A stretch of DNA of 64,000 nucleotides from Schizochytrium sp. TIO01 (lineage: Eukaryota > Sar > Bigyra > Thraustochytrida > Thraustochytriidae): contig SMSO01000014.1 of assembly GCA_004764695.1 (NCBI GenBank), positions 2,555,148 through 2,619,147 of the forward strand, given 5' to 3'. This document shows, piece by piece, positions 43,104-53,035 of this stretch; position 1 is the stretch's first letter; each line of letters starts with the position of its first letter. Under the pieces are notes generated by a model. That model did no database searches. It was not told the origin of the DNA and was given only the letters and a program-made list of their open reading frames with translations. The translations under genes were made by a program, and so were the position numbers.

Positions 43104-45297
43104 GGCTATCGATCTGGCTAGAAGCAGCGCAGCGTCTGCGAGGAGGGGGTTGGAGACAGGGCTTCCGCATAGCTCCCCGCAGCGTCGCTTGGCTTGCAGA
43201 CCCAGAGAAGGACGATGTGATCGATGGATCACGTGGCCGACTGGCGAAGATTGAGAGCAAGGAAGGACAGAGAAAGAAAGTGCGACGGTTGTTGTTTTGT
43301 TCTTTTTTGTTGTTTTCTTTTGTTCTCTTTTGGTTTTCTTTGCAGATTTCTCTGAAGGCTTAGTAGTTTCTTGTCGGTTCTCGGTAAGTTTTCAGACCCC
43401 CAACCTCTCCATGAAAAGAGAAAGAGGCCCTTGAGCAGCTTGAACTGCGAGGGCATGCTCAGATTATTTGTTTTCTCGTGCTGAGGCATACGCCACTTTG
43501 GGCGTGTGGCAAATAGTGAAATGGAGTTCTTTCATTCAAGCGATCCCAACGAAACGAGAAGTGAGGAAAAGCTAATTTAATTTAACTTCATTTTTATTTT
43601 TTATTTTTTAAATAATAATAATAATAATAAAGGAGGAAAAAAGTGATCAAGCGTCTTCAGCCTTTGGACATCGCAGCAGATAAAACCGTCGAGGCACGAT
43701 ATGGTGCTGACGCAGGCCCCCTTTGCTCACTTTTGACGCCGCTGCACTTATGGCGTGCTTCGATCAATTCTTATCCCTCCGGACTGGTTTATCAACGCAA
43801 TATTGGACAGGAGTTGAGTCTTGTTGTGGTCTTAGAAAAAGGGTTGTATTTCTTTTGTGTATGATTAAAAAAACTAAAAAACTCAAGTTGAATAGAAACT
43901 TATATAATAATTATAATTTATATTTTTTTAAAGAAGAGGGAAAGCTGCTGGATCTTCCATTTATGCGGAATCTAAGAGCGCGAATGAGCATGGCCGTTAC
44001 GATGGTGTCCTTCACAAACGTGGCGGAGAAGGTGGGTTTTAGGAGCGAAGTGTTTCGCGCAGTTTTAGGCCAGGCCAGCCTGAGCGAACTGGTGGCTCTC
44101 ATCAACCCTCTCGACATGCCACGATTTCCGATGAGTCGATTGCCACCTGCTCACGGGATCCATAAGGTGGAGTGGCGCTGCTGCCGTGTTTTGAGGAGTT
44201 CGGCGCTTCGGGACATGTGTCGATGCCGATAGTGTTTTTTGAGGATCTGTAATTCTGGGCCAATGGTTTGACCTCAACGAAACGACTGGCCCGAGGCTCA
44301 GTATAAACGTGACATAGACAGCGGTGTCAATGTTATTCTCCCCGTGGCAGAAGTGATCAGCTACAGAGTAGTGAACGGAGGTCAAAAGTTGTGGCAACTT
44401 GGGGAGCTGAAGTGAGGTTTGACAAAGCGTGGCACTTTTGGTGCAAAAACGAGGAAATGTAACCGTAACGGAGAAAGGGGAGCAATCTGGCAGGTCGCTG
44501 GGGTAAAAGAGACTTGGGGAAAAAAAGAAATAAATAACAGATCAGAACATGTTCTATTCATCCTGAAAAAGTACAGAAGAAAAAATCGAACTGGGCTTAC
44601 TTTTTATCATGGCTAATAGTGAACTGCATAAAAGAGTGCACAAAGGGAGAATTACTGGGCTAATTTCAAAACTAAACCATCTTCAAGCATGAGGACTTGC
44701 GGAGAGTATGCGGATGCTATTAAGACATACAGCATGCTCTCAGAACTTTACCGAAAATGCACAATTTTTGTGAAAGCAGAAAAGAAGTAGAGGATCCAAA
44801 ACGAGCGTATGAAAAATATATTGTTTCTTTCGTTATTTTAATTTCTAATGTGCGCGAGCGGTGCTTTAATTTCTACTACCGAATCGCGAATGGATAATTT
44901 CTAGAACTATGAGTACAAACTTGCACAGATGAAAATAAATGTGCAAATGACTATCCTGAGGCCAGTGACCTTTCCATTCTACGACATTTGATATTGGACA
45001 CGTTGTTCATTAATATAGTCCAAATGATGTGGCATAGTGTTTCTACATGAAGCAAAGAAAATTGCAATGGGGAGTTCTTCTAGGGGGGCGTATGTACGCA
45101 CATAGATAACATGCTTGGTCGTGGGGTGAGAAGAAGAAATGAAACACTGCGGAAATCATCTCCATACACTGGACTATTCTCAGCGTACTATCATACTACA
45201 TTCTCTTGTTCGGAGACCACCATTTGGCCCACATTTTCTCCTATTGGGTAAAGTAAACAAGAGTAGGTATTTCTTGCATTATGCCAAGATGACGCAA

Positions 45298-45933
45298 TCA
45301 TACATCTTCTGATTTGTATGAGTCCCAGTGTCTGCGACGCATACGGTCCTGCTCATAGGCTTCTTGCTCCTGGCAAGGCGAGTCTCCCTGAGGCCGCGAA
45401 TACCTGTGCCTGTAGTGCGGTGGAATGTCAGGGTGGGCACCAGGCCATTCCCCGTGGCTCTCCTTGAACGGCCTAAATAGCTCCCTCCCGAGCTCGTGGA
45501 ACATCTCGTCGAAGCCACGCTGCATCAGCTCAAAGGGGTCCATGAAGCCTGGGGAGCGTTCAAAATCGCCAAATCGATCAAATGGGTCCACTTGTCGGTG
45601 GCCTTCAGAGCCTTGTGAGGGGGTTTGCGATGGAGCGCTTGGTCGCATCTGGTTTCCCATCGAGAATCCAAATTCCCTGAGGCCTGCATCAGAATCGTCG
45701 GAGGTAGTCTCTTCGATACGCTCCACCTCTTCAACAGGTTTGCCCGGGCACCGCCGCAAGAGTTTTCGAAGCAGTTTGCACTCCATACGACGTCCTGAAT
45801 CTGTATTCGTATCATCAACAGAGGCGCAGCGGCGGCTCATCTCCTCAAAGTAGCTACACCGAGGGTCGCGCTCGTGATGAAAACCCGATGGATCCTCACG
45901 ATGGCCGCCATCACTGCCATCGTTTTGGGACAT
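45298..45933 (-). CDS. Small twin-CX9C protein, probably mitochondrial intermembrane space
   Basis: A 211-residue hydrophilic protein. Cys26/Cys36 (CSYFEEMSRRC) and Cys52/Cys62 (CKLLRKLLRRC) each have exactly nine residues between cysteines, with 15 residues between the pairs. This is the twin-CX9C pattern of CHCH proteins, which are imported and oxidised by the Mia40/Erv1 system in the mitochondrial intermembrane space. After an acidic linker comes a region of aromatic and acidic repeats (DPFDRFGDFERSPGFMDPFE, then FDEMFHELGRELFRPF), superficially like HAX1 or small-heat-shock N-termini. The C-terminus is rich in Arg, His and Gln. No orthologue is recognised, and the mitochondrial location is inferred from the cysteine spacing alone. 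Confidence 0.62.
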   Translation of the reverse strand: MSQNDGSDGGHREDPSGFHHERDPRCSYFEEMSRRCASVDDTNTDSGRRMECKLLRKLLRRCPGKPVEEVERIEETTSDDSDAGLREFGFSMGNQMRPSAPSQTPSQGSEGHRQVDPFDRFGDFERSPGFMDPFELMQRGFDEMFHELGRELFRPFKESHGEWPGAHPDIPPHYRHRYSRPQGDSPCQEQEAYEQDRMRRRHWDSYKSEDV

Positions 45934-46916
45934 CTTTGTCCTCTCAAATACCTAGCGCGACTACCGCAATGATAGCCAGCAAACTCAGCACAATATCCGA
46001 CGCCTTCGCAAGATGCCCAAGGCGTAGCGTTCAAGTTTTCGAAGTTTCTACTTTGCTTTAGCTTCTCTTTTAGCTCCAATGTTTTCATTTCGTATAGCAT
46101 TATCATAATGCCAGTGCAATAAAATTAGCAATATATAACATAGGTACCTACGAGTCCGATTTACATTTATTATCCTTACTTCATAATAGTGAAATAACTC
46201 TCTGTCGGAGCTTGCAAAGGGTTTAGTTATTTATAGCAGTGTCCACAAGAGGGTTATAGCGTCTACAAATAGGTTATAGGGCTCTCTAAGTGAAGCTTCG
46301 AGAGTGTTCTCCTTGTTTCCCTTATGGTGCGGGAGGACCTGGGAAACCCCGGAGGCTTGATGTAAATGATTCCGCTCAGGCATATGTAGCACTTGCTGGC
46401 TGTGGCGAAGTATAATTAAGTTGATTGCGAAGGCGTTCGAATGACGTGCTTTACAATAACTGGTGGCCGAGGATCCGGGGCTGGTGAGATGCGTGAAGGG
46501 ATTTTGCGGTGTTGAAGCTGTGATGAACTTACAATTCAACCTACCTCCGGATCAAAGCCTTCAGTTTTAGTAGTCCCACGAGGTTGCCAGACCACCAGAG
46601 AGAAATTTATAGTGTGCTCATAGCGACCATTTTGAACAGTATTCATTCGTTCCTCTGGGTCCAGCTTTGCGGGGGGTAATTGTTGCTGAGGAAACAAGAA
46701 GGACAACGAGACGCCTTAAATGAGCATAGTGATCACGGATTTATCTGCTGTTCGGGAGTGTGCAAACAAGACGCAGTCAGGAGACCGAAAATTGCACTTA
46801 CAAACCACTTGATCCGAATGCGTGCTGGTAAGTATTTGATGTATGTAAGATTTAAAAAAGAGAAGCAATAACAAGAGTTAATTCACGAATGGTAATACTG
46901 AGTTTGGTATGAAAAG
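45934..46916. other. Intergenic region
   Basis: Almost 1 kb between the twin-CX9C gene start and the 3' end of the helicase gene. No domain-bearing frame or repeat array is noted. Confidence 0.5.
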
Positions 46917-49028
46917 CTAAAACAAGGGGTTGGAGTTGTCGGTATATCTCATGCGGCCACGTGCCTCGCGAACCTTGCCGAAGTTTTTGCTACGCATGGC
47001 ACGAGCTTTCTTACTGTTGTGGGAACGATATTCACCGACCTTCTTCTTCTCCTTCCACTTGCGACGACCTGCGGTGGAGCGTCCAAATTCTGCGACCACG
47101 GTCTTCGGTCCTGCTCCGCCGTTTATTTGGCCAGGCTGAAGCGTCTGGCCACCGCCAGCACCGCTGCGCATCACTGTCGGGAGAAGGTAGTCCGGAATAT
47201 GTTTAAGGTGAGTCTGCACTTTGCTGGTGCGAAAAGCGTCATGCTTGAGAAGGGCGCGCTCCATTGGGTTATCTTCAAAGTGGGACCTGAGTTTCTCAGA
47301 GTTGAGCATCTCACGCTTGACCTCACGGACGCGAGCTTCCTGGATGGCCTTCTTAGTAACAGCTCGTGCAACGTCCTCCACGCGGTAGCGAAAGTTATTA
47401 ATCTCACGGATATCGAGCGCAAGCGGCGCCGGCTGCGGCTGGTCATCGATTGCGGGCTGTGAGGCTTGGATCTCCTCAAGAAGGTCGTGCTCCTCTTCAC
47501 TGTCTGCATTCACAATTGTCAGTGCCATACCACCCGCACCTCCACGAGCAGTACGACCGATTCGGTGGGTGTAGGCCTCCAAGCTTGCCGGCATATCAAT
47601 GTTCACCACTACGGAGACACCCTTGAAGTCAACACCGCGGGCGACACCAAATTCGTCATCTGCCTCGACCTCGTTGCGCTGGCGCTTTCGTTTATTGTTC
47701 TTTCCGTTGTCTTGTTTTGTTTGTTCTTGCTTAGTTTGCTCCTCGTCTTCATCTTCTTCGTCTTCGTCCTCCTCGTCATCTTCTTCGTCTTCGTCCTCCT
47801 CGTCATCTTCTTCGTCTTCGTCCTCCTCGTCACTGGTCTCCTTAGTCTTCTTGCTCTTCTTCTTGTTCTCTCCTTCGTCTTCGTCATCTTCATCTTCATC
47901 ATCTTCTTCGTCTTCATCATCCTCATCTTCATCGTCTTCACTATCTTCCTCCATATCTTCGTCCTCGTCCTCCTCATCGTCACTGTCAAACTCGCCCTCG
48001 TAAGACTCTGGCACGACCATGGAATCATCCGTACAAATAAGGTTATCAAAGACACCCTTGTTAAACTCCTGCAGGATATGCAGACGAGTGTTCATGGGAA
48101 GTTCTGCGTTAAGCACTGCTGCCTTAATGTGAAATTGCTCCAGAAGCAGCTTGATCCTGTAGCAGCTATTGATGGAGTTCACAAAGAAGAGCTTCTTGCC
48201 GCTGATGAGCTCGAGCCTTAGCAACGCAAAGAGTAAGACGTCGCGGTCCTTCTCTTTAGCCTCTACAAACCACTGTGCCAGCGCTCCATCTGTCGGTGCC
48301 TCTTGCACCTTGACAGTAACCGCGTTGTGCAACACAAGCTTCTTGAGTGCCTGCACATCTGCATTAAGCGTCGCAGACATCAAAAACGATTGACACGTGT
48401 TAGGCAATTGCGAGACAATGGTGCTCACATCATCGGCGTAGCCGAAGGAGAAGATAAGGTCAGCCTCATCTACAACCACAGTCTCCACAGTAGACTTTAA
48501 TCCATACGCACCGGAGGTCTTGGCCTTGTCGAGAAGCGCCGCGAGTCTGCCAGGCGTGGAGATAACAATGTCCGGCTTGCCGCGGAGCCAGGTCTCCTGC
48601 ACGGAGGTCTTCTCAGCGGAGAGTGCCACGCACCGCACGTCATCACGGCAGAAGTACAGAAGAGCGTCCAGCTGGGCATGGACTTGAGCCACAAGCTCGC
48701 GCGTAGGCACGAGGACCACAGCACGGACGGCGTCGCGAGACGCGACACTACCACTCGCAGAAGTTTGAATCTCTGAAGCCTGAAGCTTCGAGGAGAGCAC
48801 CTTTTGCACAAGAGGGATAAGGTAGGCAAGAGTCTTGCCAGAACCTGTGCGAGCGCGAACGAGAAGGTCCTTGCCTTCCAGAGCAAGAGGCAGGGTACGA
48901 CGCTGGACCACAGTCGGCCGCACGAATCCGCATTTCATGATGGCCTTGAGAAGGCGACGGTCCAAAGCGAGACCCAACGTAGCGAACGTCTCGTCAGCGC
49001 CGGCATCGGCGCCATGGACGTCCGACAT
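46917..49028 (-). CDS. DEAD-box RNA helicase, DDX56/Dbp9 type
   Basis: A 703-residue helicase from the first in-frame ATG (49028). Motifs: Q-motif region (CGFVRPTVVQRRTLPLAL), motif I ARTGSGKT (about 57-64), motif Ib TPGR, motif II DEAD (about 186), motif III SAT (about 216) and motif VI HRIGRTARGG (about 484). An insert lies between the ICTDDS strand and VARGVDF, exactly where DDX56/Dbp9 carries its variable insert. Here it is a long Asp/Glu run (about residues 341-445) partly encoded by a 27-base minisatellite. The C-terminus has HLKHIPDYLLP and a basic tail, typical of Dbp9. The family acts in 60S ribosomal subunit biogenesis in the nucleolus. Confidence 0.9.
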   Translation of the reverse strand: MSDVHGADAGADETFATLGLALDRRLLKAIMKCGFVRPTVVQRRTLPLALEGKDLLVRARTGSGKTLAYLIPLVQKVLSSKLQASEIQTSASGSVASRDAVRAVVLVPTRELVAQVHAQLDALLYFCRDDVRCVALSAEKTSVQETWLRGKPDIVISTPGRLAALLDKAKTSGAYGLKSTVETVVVDEADLIFSFGYADDVSTIVSQLPNTCQSFLMSATLNADVQALKKLVLHNAVTVKVQEAPTDGALAQWFVEAKEKDRDVLLFALLRLELISGKKLFFVNSINSCYRIKLLLEQFHIKAAVLNAELPMNTRLHILQEFNKGVFDNLICTDDSMVVPESYEGEFDSDDEEDEDEDMEEDSEDDEDEDDEDEEDDEDEDDEDEGENKKKSKKTKETSDEEDEDEEDDEEDEDEEDDEEDEDEEDEDEEQTKQEQTKQDNGKNNKRKRQRNEVEADDEFGVARGVDFKGVSVVVNIDMPASLEAYTHRIGRTARGGAGGMALTIVNADSEEEHDLLEEIQASQPAIDDQPQPAPLALDIREINNFRYRVEDVARAVTKKAIQEARVREVKREMLNSEKLRSHFEDNPMERALLKHDAFRTSKVQTHLKHIPDYLLPTVMRSGAGGGQTLQPGQINGGAGPKTVVAEFGRSTAGRRKWKEKKKVGEYRSHNSKKARAMRSKNFGKVREARGRMRYTDNSNPLF
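47751..47831 (-). repeat. 27-base minisatellite in the helicase acidic insert
   Basis: Three perfect tandem copies of a 27-base unit (47751-47777, 47778-47804, 47805-47831) encode repeats of nine acidic residues in the DDX56-type gene. The unit length is a multiple of three, so copy-number changes keep the frame. Confidence 0.9.
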
Positions 49029-50830
49029 GGTGGAAGTGGCACCCCAACCGAGCAGACTCCAAACAGAAGTCGCCGCGGAACTCAACCCGCTGCGATGTAA
49101 TCTGTGTTCTGTCTCGAAGTTTCGACAATTCGTCGCCCAAACCAGCCAGCCACGCCTTCATTAACTACCTGTATCTACCCATATTATCTCTAGAACGTTC
49201 ACTATTTATGAAGAACTTATTTATCTTTTAACACATCTAAGAAAATGGGTTCTGCAGAGACACATAGTAGATATACGGAAACGGGATCCCCAAGTATAGA
49301 AAGTACTGATACAAGAAGGAACAGGAGGACGGGGACCAGTTATTCGAAAGGCGGTTCTCCTGGAGATAACATGAATTCTTTCATTGTTATGTGTAGCTAG
49401 TACTCACATAGGCGGAGATCAGCACGCTAATTCTCCTAGTTAGTAGGTACCCTCAAGAACATGAGTTGCAAGGAGAGCGTGGAAACCAAGAGCTTTAGAG
49501 GCAAACTTCGTGAAAGACCATGCTTGACACGATGGTGCATGGGTGAGCGAAACTGGAGGAGCAAATGCTGAACTAGGAGAAGAAACTTCGAAGATTCGCA
49601 ATGCAGAAGACGTTTTAATTTGTGTAATGCGAATAACCTGGGACGAACAAATGTGTAACGGTAGTAGTACCTAGGTACCCAATTACCTGCAAGACATTTG
49701 ACTTGTTAGGATGCAGTGTCGAGGAAATCGCCAAGAATTACGAGCTTTGGAGCAAGCTCAATTTAGGTTGACAGTGCAGTGCAGCAATTAGAAATGATGG
49801 GAATCGTTGATCGAAACGTGGACAGTGAAGTCTGAAGGAGGGGAGCATTGAAACGAAGAGAGGATTTCGCAAGGCGTTTCCGTGCTTCGAGAAACGAACC
49901 TGCTAAAATGCACAGCACAGGCTTTTCTTGCTTGAGAGCACTGAGAAACGATATTCTCGAATGGCAAAGTCGAAACAATCAATACGCTGGAGTTTGCGTA
50001 CCATGTTAGCTTCAAACATTTTAGCTTCTTCTTTTATGCCATAAATAAACCCTACTGCATATAACACGCTGCACGTTGACCTCCTCAGGCCATTATGTGA
50101 TGGTACCTACTCCTATTACTACCATACAATACGCAGTCTACACTACACAGCCTTGAAAGATCCGTGCCTCGCACGCCCAAGAACCGTGTTCCAGCATTGC
50201 TCGCTGTTTTTCACTTGAGGAGACGACTCTGCACTGTCTTAAAAAAACTTTTACAATCCCCTTTCTTGTCATAGTTTTCCTACCAAAGCTTTTTATCTAA
50301 ACGACATAGCATAGTAGAAAAGCAAGACCACTCACTAGACACACCATCATTTTCGCTAGACTGCAGTGCAGATAGCTACGTTCCACCATCTTTTGTGGTT
50401 GTTTTATCATTCCCATCCATTCCAAACCTAGTTCCTGCAAACAGAGCACACAATATTACTCGAGAAGCGATAGTTAACGAGTTGAAGCTAGATTGTCGCA
50501 AATCTTCAAGGTAATGGATTCCTTGGTAATCTTTTGCAACAACTTGAGCATCCTAACGACGGCAAATTTTCGTTCTCTTGGGAACCTGAGCAGGGTTGCT
50601 AGGAGTTATATATTTGAACATAGAAGTCTTGACCCCTTTTTTTCAAATGAAAAGGGTTCTGCAACCACAGAAATTAATTCTTCAAGCTACCATGACGCAG
50701 AACCAGAATAGAAGCGAGCCCACAACGAAAGAAGACCTCCTTACGAGCAACCGGTTGCTTAGCAGCGTTGTTGCACTAGCAATCGAAACGCTCGGAACTA
50801 GCCTTACAAGTCCTGAGCCACGTAGCAGAG
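49029..50830. other. Non-coding region between divergent genes
   Basis: About 1.8 kb holding the upstream regions of the helicase and of the 734-residue protein gene. No domain-bearing frame is found. No regulatory site is recognised. Confidence 0.5.
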
Positions 50831-53035
50831 ATGGCGCCAGTGCTCATGTCGCACAGACCTGGACAAAGCCCGTCTCCGCGGAACGGAGTGAACTCAAACG
50901 CTCAGGTTGTACAGATTGCAAATACCAACGGTGCACTTGGCTCTGCGGGAAGCCAAAGCATGGATTCGTCTAGTCGAATGAAAGGAGAGGGGGGCATCCA
51001 TCTCGGCTTCCAAGTAGCAGTAAGCTACCTCAGGAGCTGGCAACACGTCTACGTGAGGGCGTCAAAGTCAGAAACTCGAGCAATCCTTATTAAGGCCCTA
51101 TTTGAGGAGTTCAATGCCTCGCACGTCTTCAGAACCGCTACTAATGGAGGCCTTGTGTCTTTCGAGATTACCCCGAGAAGGCCGACGAATTTTTCTGCAA
51201 GAATTGGAGAAAAACGTGGAAGAGGAGAAAGCCGTCCGGCAGAGACACTTGTGCTCGACCGTGTAGAAGGCTTTGTCTACGATTTTGCTAAAGCTCTCCT
51301 TAACACCTGGGCTCATGCAGCACAAGGTCAAGAAGAAGGGCTAGCAAGCATGCAATCGGTCCACCGAATCCAGCAAAATAAAAGAGTTCGTATCACTTGC
51401 GAAAGCAATAGTCAAACTGGATCTAAGTATTGTTTTACCTCTGACAACATTAAGCGAATCTGTCGTCTCAACGCCGCTAGAGCGATTGCAGCAAGGTGTG
51501 TGACCCTATACTCTTCAGCAACATTTAGCAACATATGTGCACAGTCAGCCCAACTATCATGTGAGGAACTTGAGCTGGAAAAATTGTGCTTTGAGATTTT
51601 TTGGGAAGGGATCCTGCACCGAGATCGGAAGACTCTTGAGGAGTTTCTGTTGCAAGAGAGAATTGATTTCTGCCAACAGCTCGATGCATATGTGCTAGGA
51701 CCAGGAGAAACCTTGCGTACGAGTCAAAAAGGTCCCTTTTGGCAAATTTTGCGAAGGTCCCATCACATTGATGAAGACAGTGACATGCCCTCAATGCGGG
51801 AATTATTAGGTGTCAAATCAGATGCTCAAGCTCCGTGGATGTCAGAAGGGGAACCTATCCCTCTTGTGACCTCCATTCCGCCCGAAGATTATGCCCAAGA
51901 CAACTGTCTCTTCAATTTCGGCTCGGATATGTTTTTAAACACCCGAAAAGCTCACAGTAAGGCCATTATTAGCCCTATTCCGGTCCATAATTCTAATCCT
52001 GCAGAGTCCAAGGGTTGGAACGGCAGAAGTCATTCGCCCGACAATGCTGCAGACCGCACATCAGCACCAGGAAGACCAAGGCGACCTTTACCATTCAAAA
52101 GTCCCTTGGTTTGTAGAAGTGCTAGTATTGTTAAGGAGGGTAATTCAGAGCATTGCAAATTCCCACTAGACCAAGAGCGGCATCAGGTACAGGAGTATGG
52201 GAATAAGTGTACTTCCAATCGTTTTATGAGCGGCACGAGGGTTACTGGCGTAGACGACTGCAAAGATAGTCTATCTAGATACGATGACATCGCGTTGTTG
52301 CTGGCTATGTGCCGACTGCTGTTTGGTGGATCGAGGGGACCCGCAGATGTGCCTTCAGGAGAGGTACGCGTGGAGCACGAATTAACCCAATCTCGACGGC
52401 AGCTCGCCATTCTTTGGATGGTTATGCTTGAGCGCTATGGTGGCTGGCCAGGTAGTTCTGAGAGCGCATTACCAAGCAGGTTGAATCGCGACGAGTGCAC
52501 AACTCAAGTAAGAAGAAACTACGATGGGCACGCAAGTCAGAATTCGGTGGGAACTGAGAGCCTCGCTACAACAGTTTCCCATGAGACTTGGCTCCAAAGC
52601 ATATCTTCTGAAGCAGAAAACTGCAGACATCGCAGCAATAACAATGCACCTGAGCGTTACAGAGATTTCTCCTCTAGCTCTTCTTCATCTCAAGACAGTA
52701 TGAGCTCTTCAGCTTCTTCAACACCATCTTCGAAGTTATCTTCAACATGGTCAGCCTCGACCTGGACTTCTCCAGTTAAATCTTTCGGCCAAGAAGTCCA
52801 ATTTTGTCGGGCTCAAAAGACCTTGTGCAATTTTACACCAGGACCCTCCGAAGACGAGGTCTCACTACGATGGCAACGTACTTTGTCTAAAACTGTGCGC
52901 TGGCTGCGGCGTTATGCTATAACTCCGGCCGCAAAGGCCTTTATTCGGTCGGCCACAGTGGAGCTGACGCCGCTCGCAGACGAGCTGGACGAAGCATGTT
53001 ACCGGGGTGTTCCTCGGGCCCTGGGCGGGGCATAA
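50831..53035 (+). CDS. Hypothetical protein, unrecognised
   Basis: A 734-residue protein with no family I recognise. Residues 50-370 look globular, with mixed hydrophobic patterning (FQVAVSYLRSWQHVYVRASK, then ELEKLCFEIFWEGIL) and several Cys. Residues 370-480 are polar. A second compact segment (DDIALLLAMCRLLFGG and RRQLAILWMVMLERYGGWPG) lies near 480-540. A Ser-rich tract follows (about 610-650), then a basic helical end (LRWQRTLSKTVRWLRRY). No signal peptide, transmembrane segment or catalytic motif is evident. The length of the uninterrupted frame and the non-repetitive composition support a real gene. The start at 50831 is the first ATG in frame after an upstream region with other small frames, so the exact 5' end is uncertain. 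Confidence 0.6.
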   Translation: MAPVLMSHRPGQSPSPRNGVNSNAQVVQIANTNGALGSAGSQSMDSSSRMKGEGGIHLGFQVAVSYLRSWQHVYVRASKSETRAILIKALFEEFNASHVFRTATNGGLVSFEITPRRPTNFSARIGEKRGRGESRPAETLVLDRVEGFVYDFAKALLNTWAHAAQGQEEGLASMQSVHRIQQNKRVRITCESNSQTGSKYCFTSDNIKRICRLNAARAIAARCVTLYSSATFSNICAQSAQLSCEELELEKLCFEIFWEGILHRDRKTLEEFLLQERIDFCQQLDAYVLGPGETLRTSQKGPFWQILRRSHHIDEDSDMPSMRELLGVKSDAQAPWMSEGEPIPLVTSIPPEDYAQDNCLFNFGSDMFLNTRKAHSKAIISPIPVHNSNPAESKGWNGRSHSPDNAADRTSAPGRPRRPLPFKSPLVCRSASIVKEGNSEHCKFPLDQERHQVQEYGNKCTSNRFMSGTRVTGVDDCKDSLSRYDDIALLLAMCRLLFGGSRGPADVPSGEVRVEHELTQSRRQLAILWMVMLERYGGWPGSSESALPSRLNRDECTTQVRRNYDGHASQNSVGTESLATTVSHETWLQSISSEAENCRHRSNNNAPERYRDFSSSSSSSQDSMSSSASSTPSSKLSSTWSASTWTSPVKSFGQEVQFCRAQKTLCNFTPGPSEDEVSLRWQRTLSKTVRWLRRYAITPAAKAFIRSATVELTPLADELDEACYRGVPRALGGA

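Larger units (their letters stand above)
40637..45297. other. Long non-coding, microsatellite-rich region
   Basis: About 4.7 kb with no supportable gene. A succession of unrelated tandem repeats lies between 41239 and 43630 (listed individually). AT-rich islands at 41780-41830, 42160-42310, 43570-43630 and 43870-43930 separate GC-richer blocks. Frames such as 43723-44232 show no domain and cross the AT-rich islands. Confidence 0.5.

Noticed and set aside
43723-44232. 169-codon plus-strand frame
   Set aside because: Crosses an AT-rich island encoding Lys/Asn/Tyr runs and lacks any recognisable domain.
47466-48221. Plus-strand hydrophobic and polyserine frames
   Set aside because: Antisense shadows of the acidic repeats in the DDX56-type gene.
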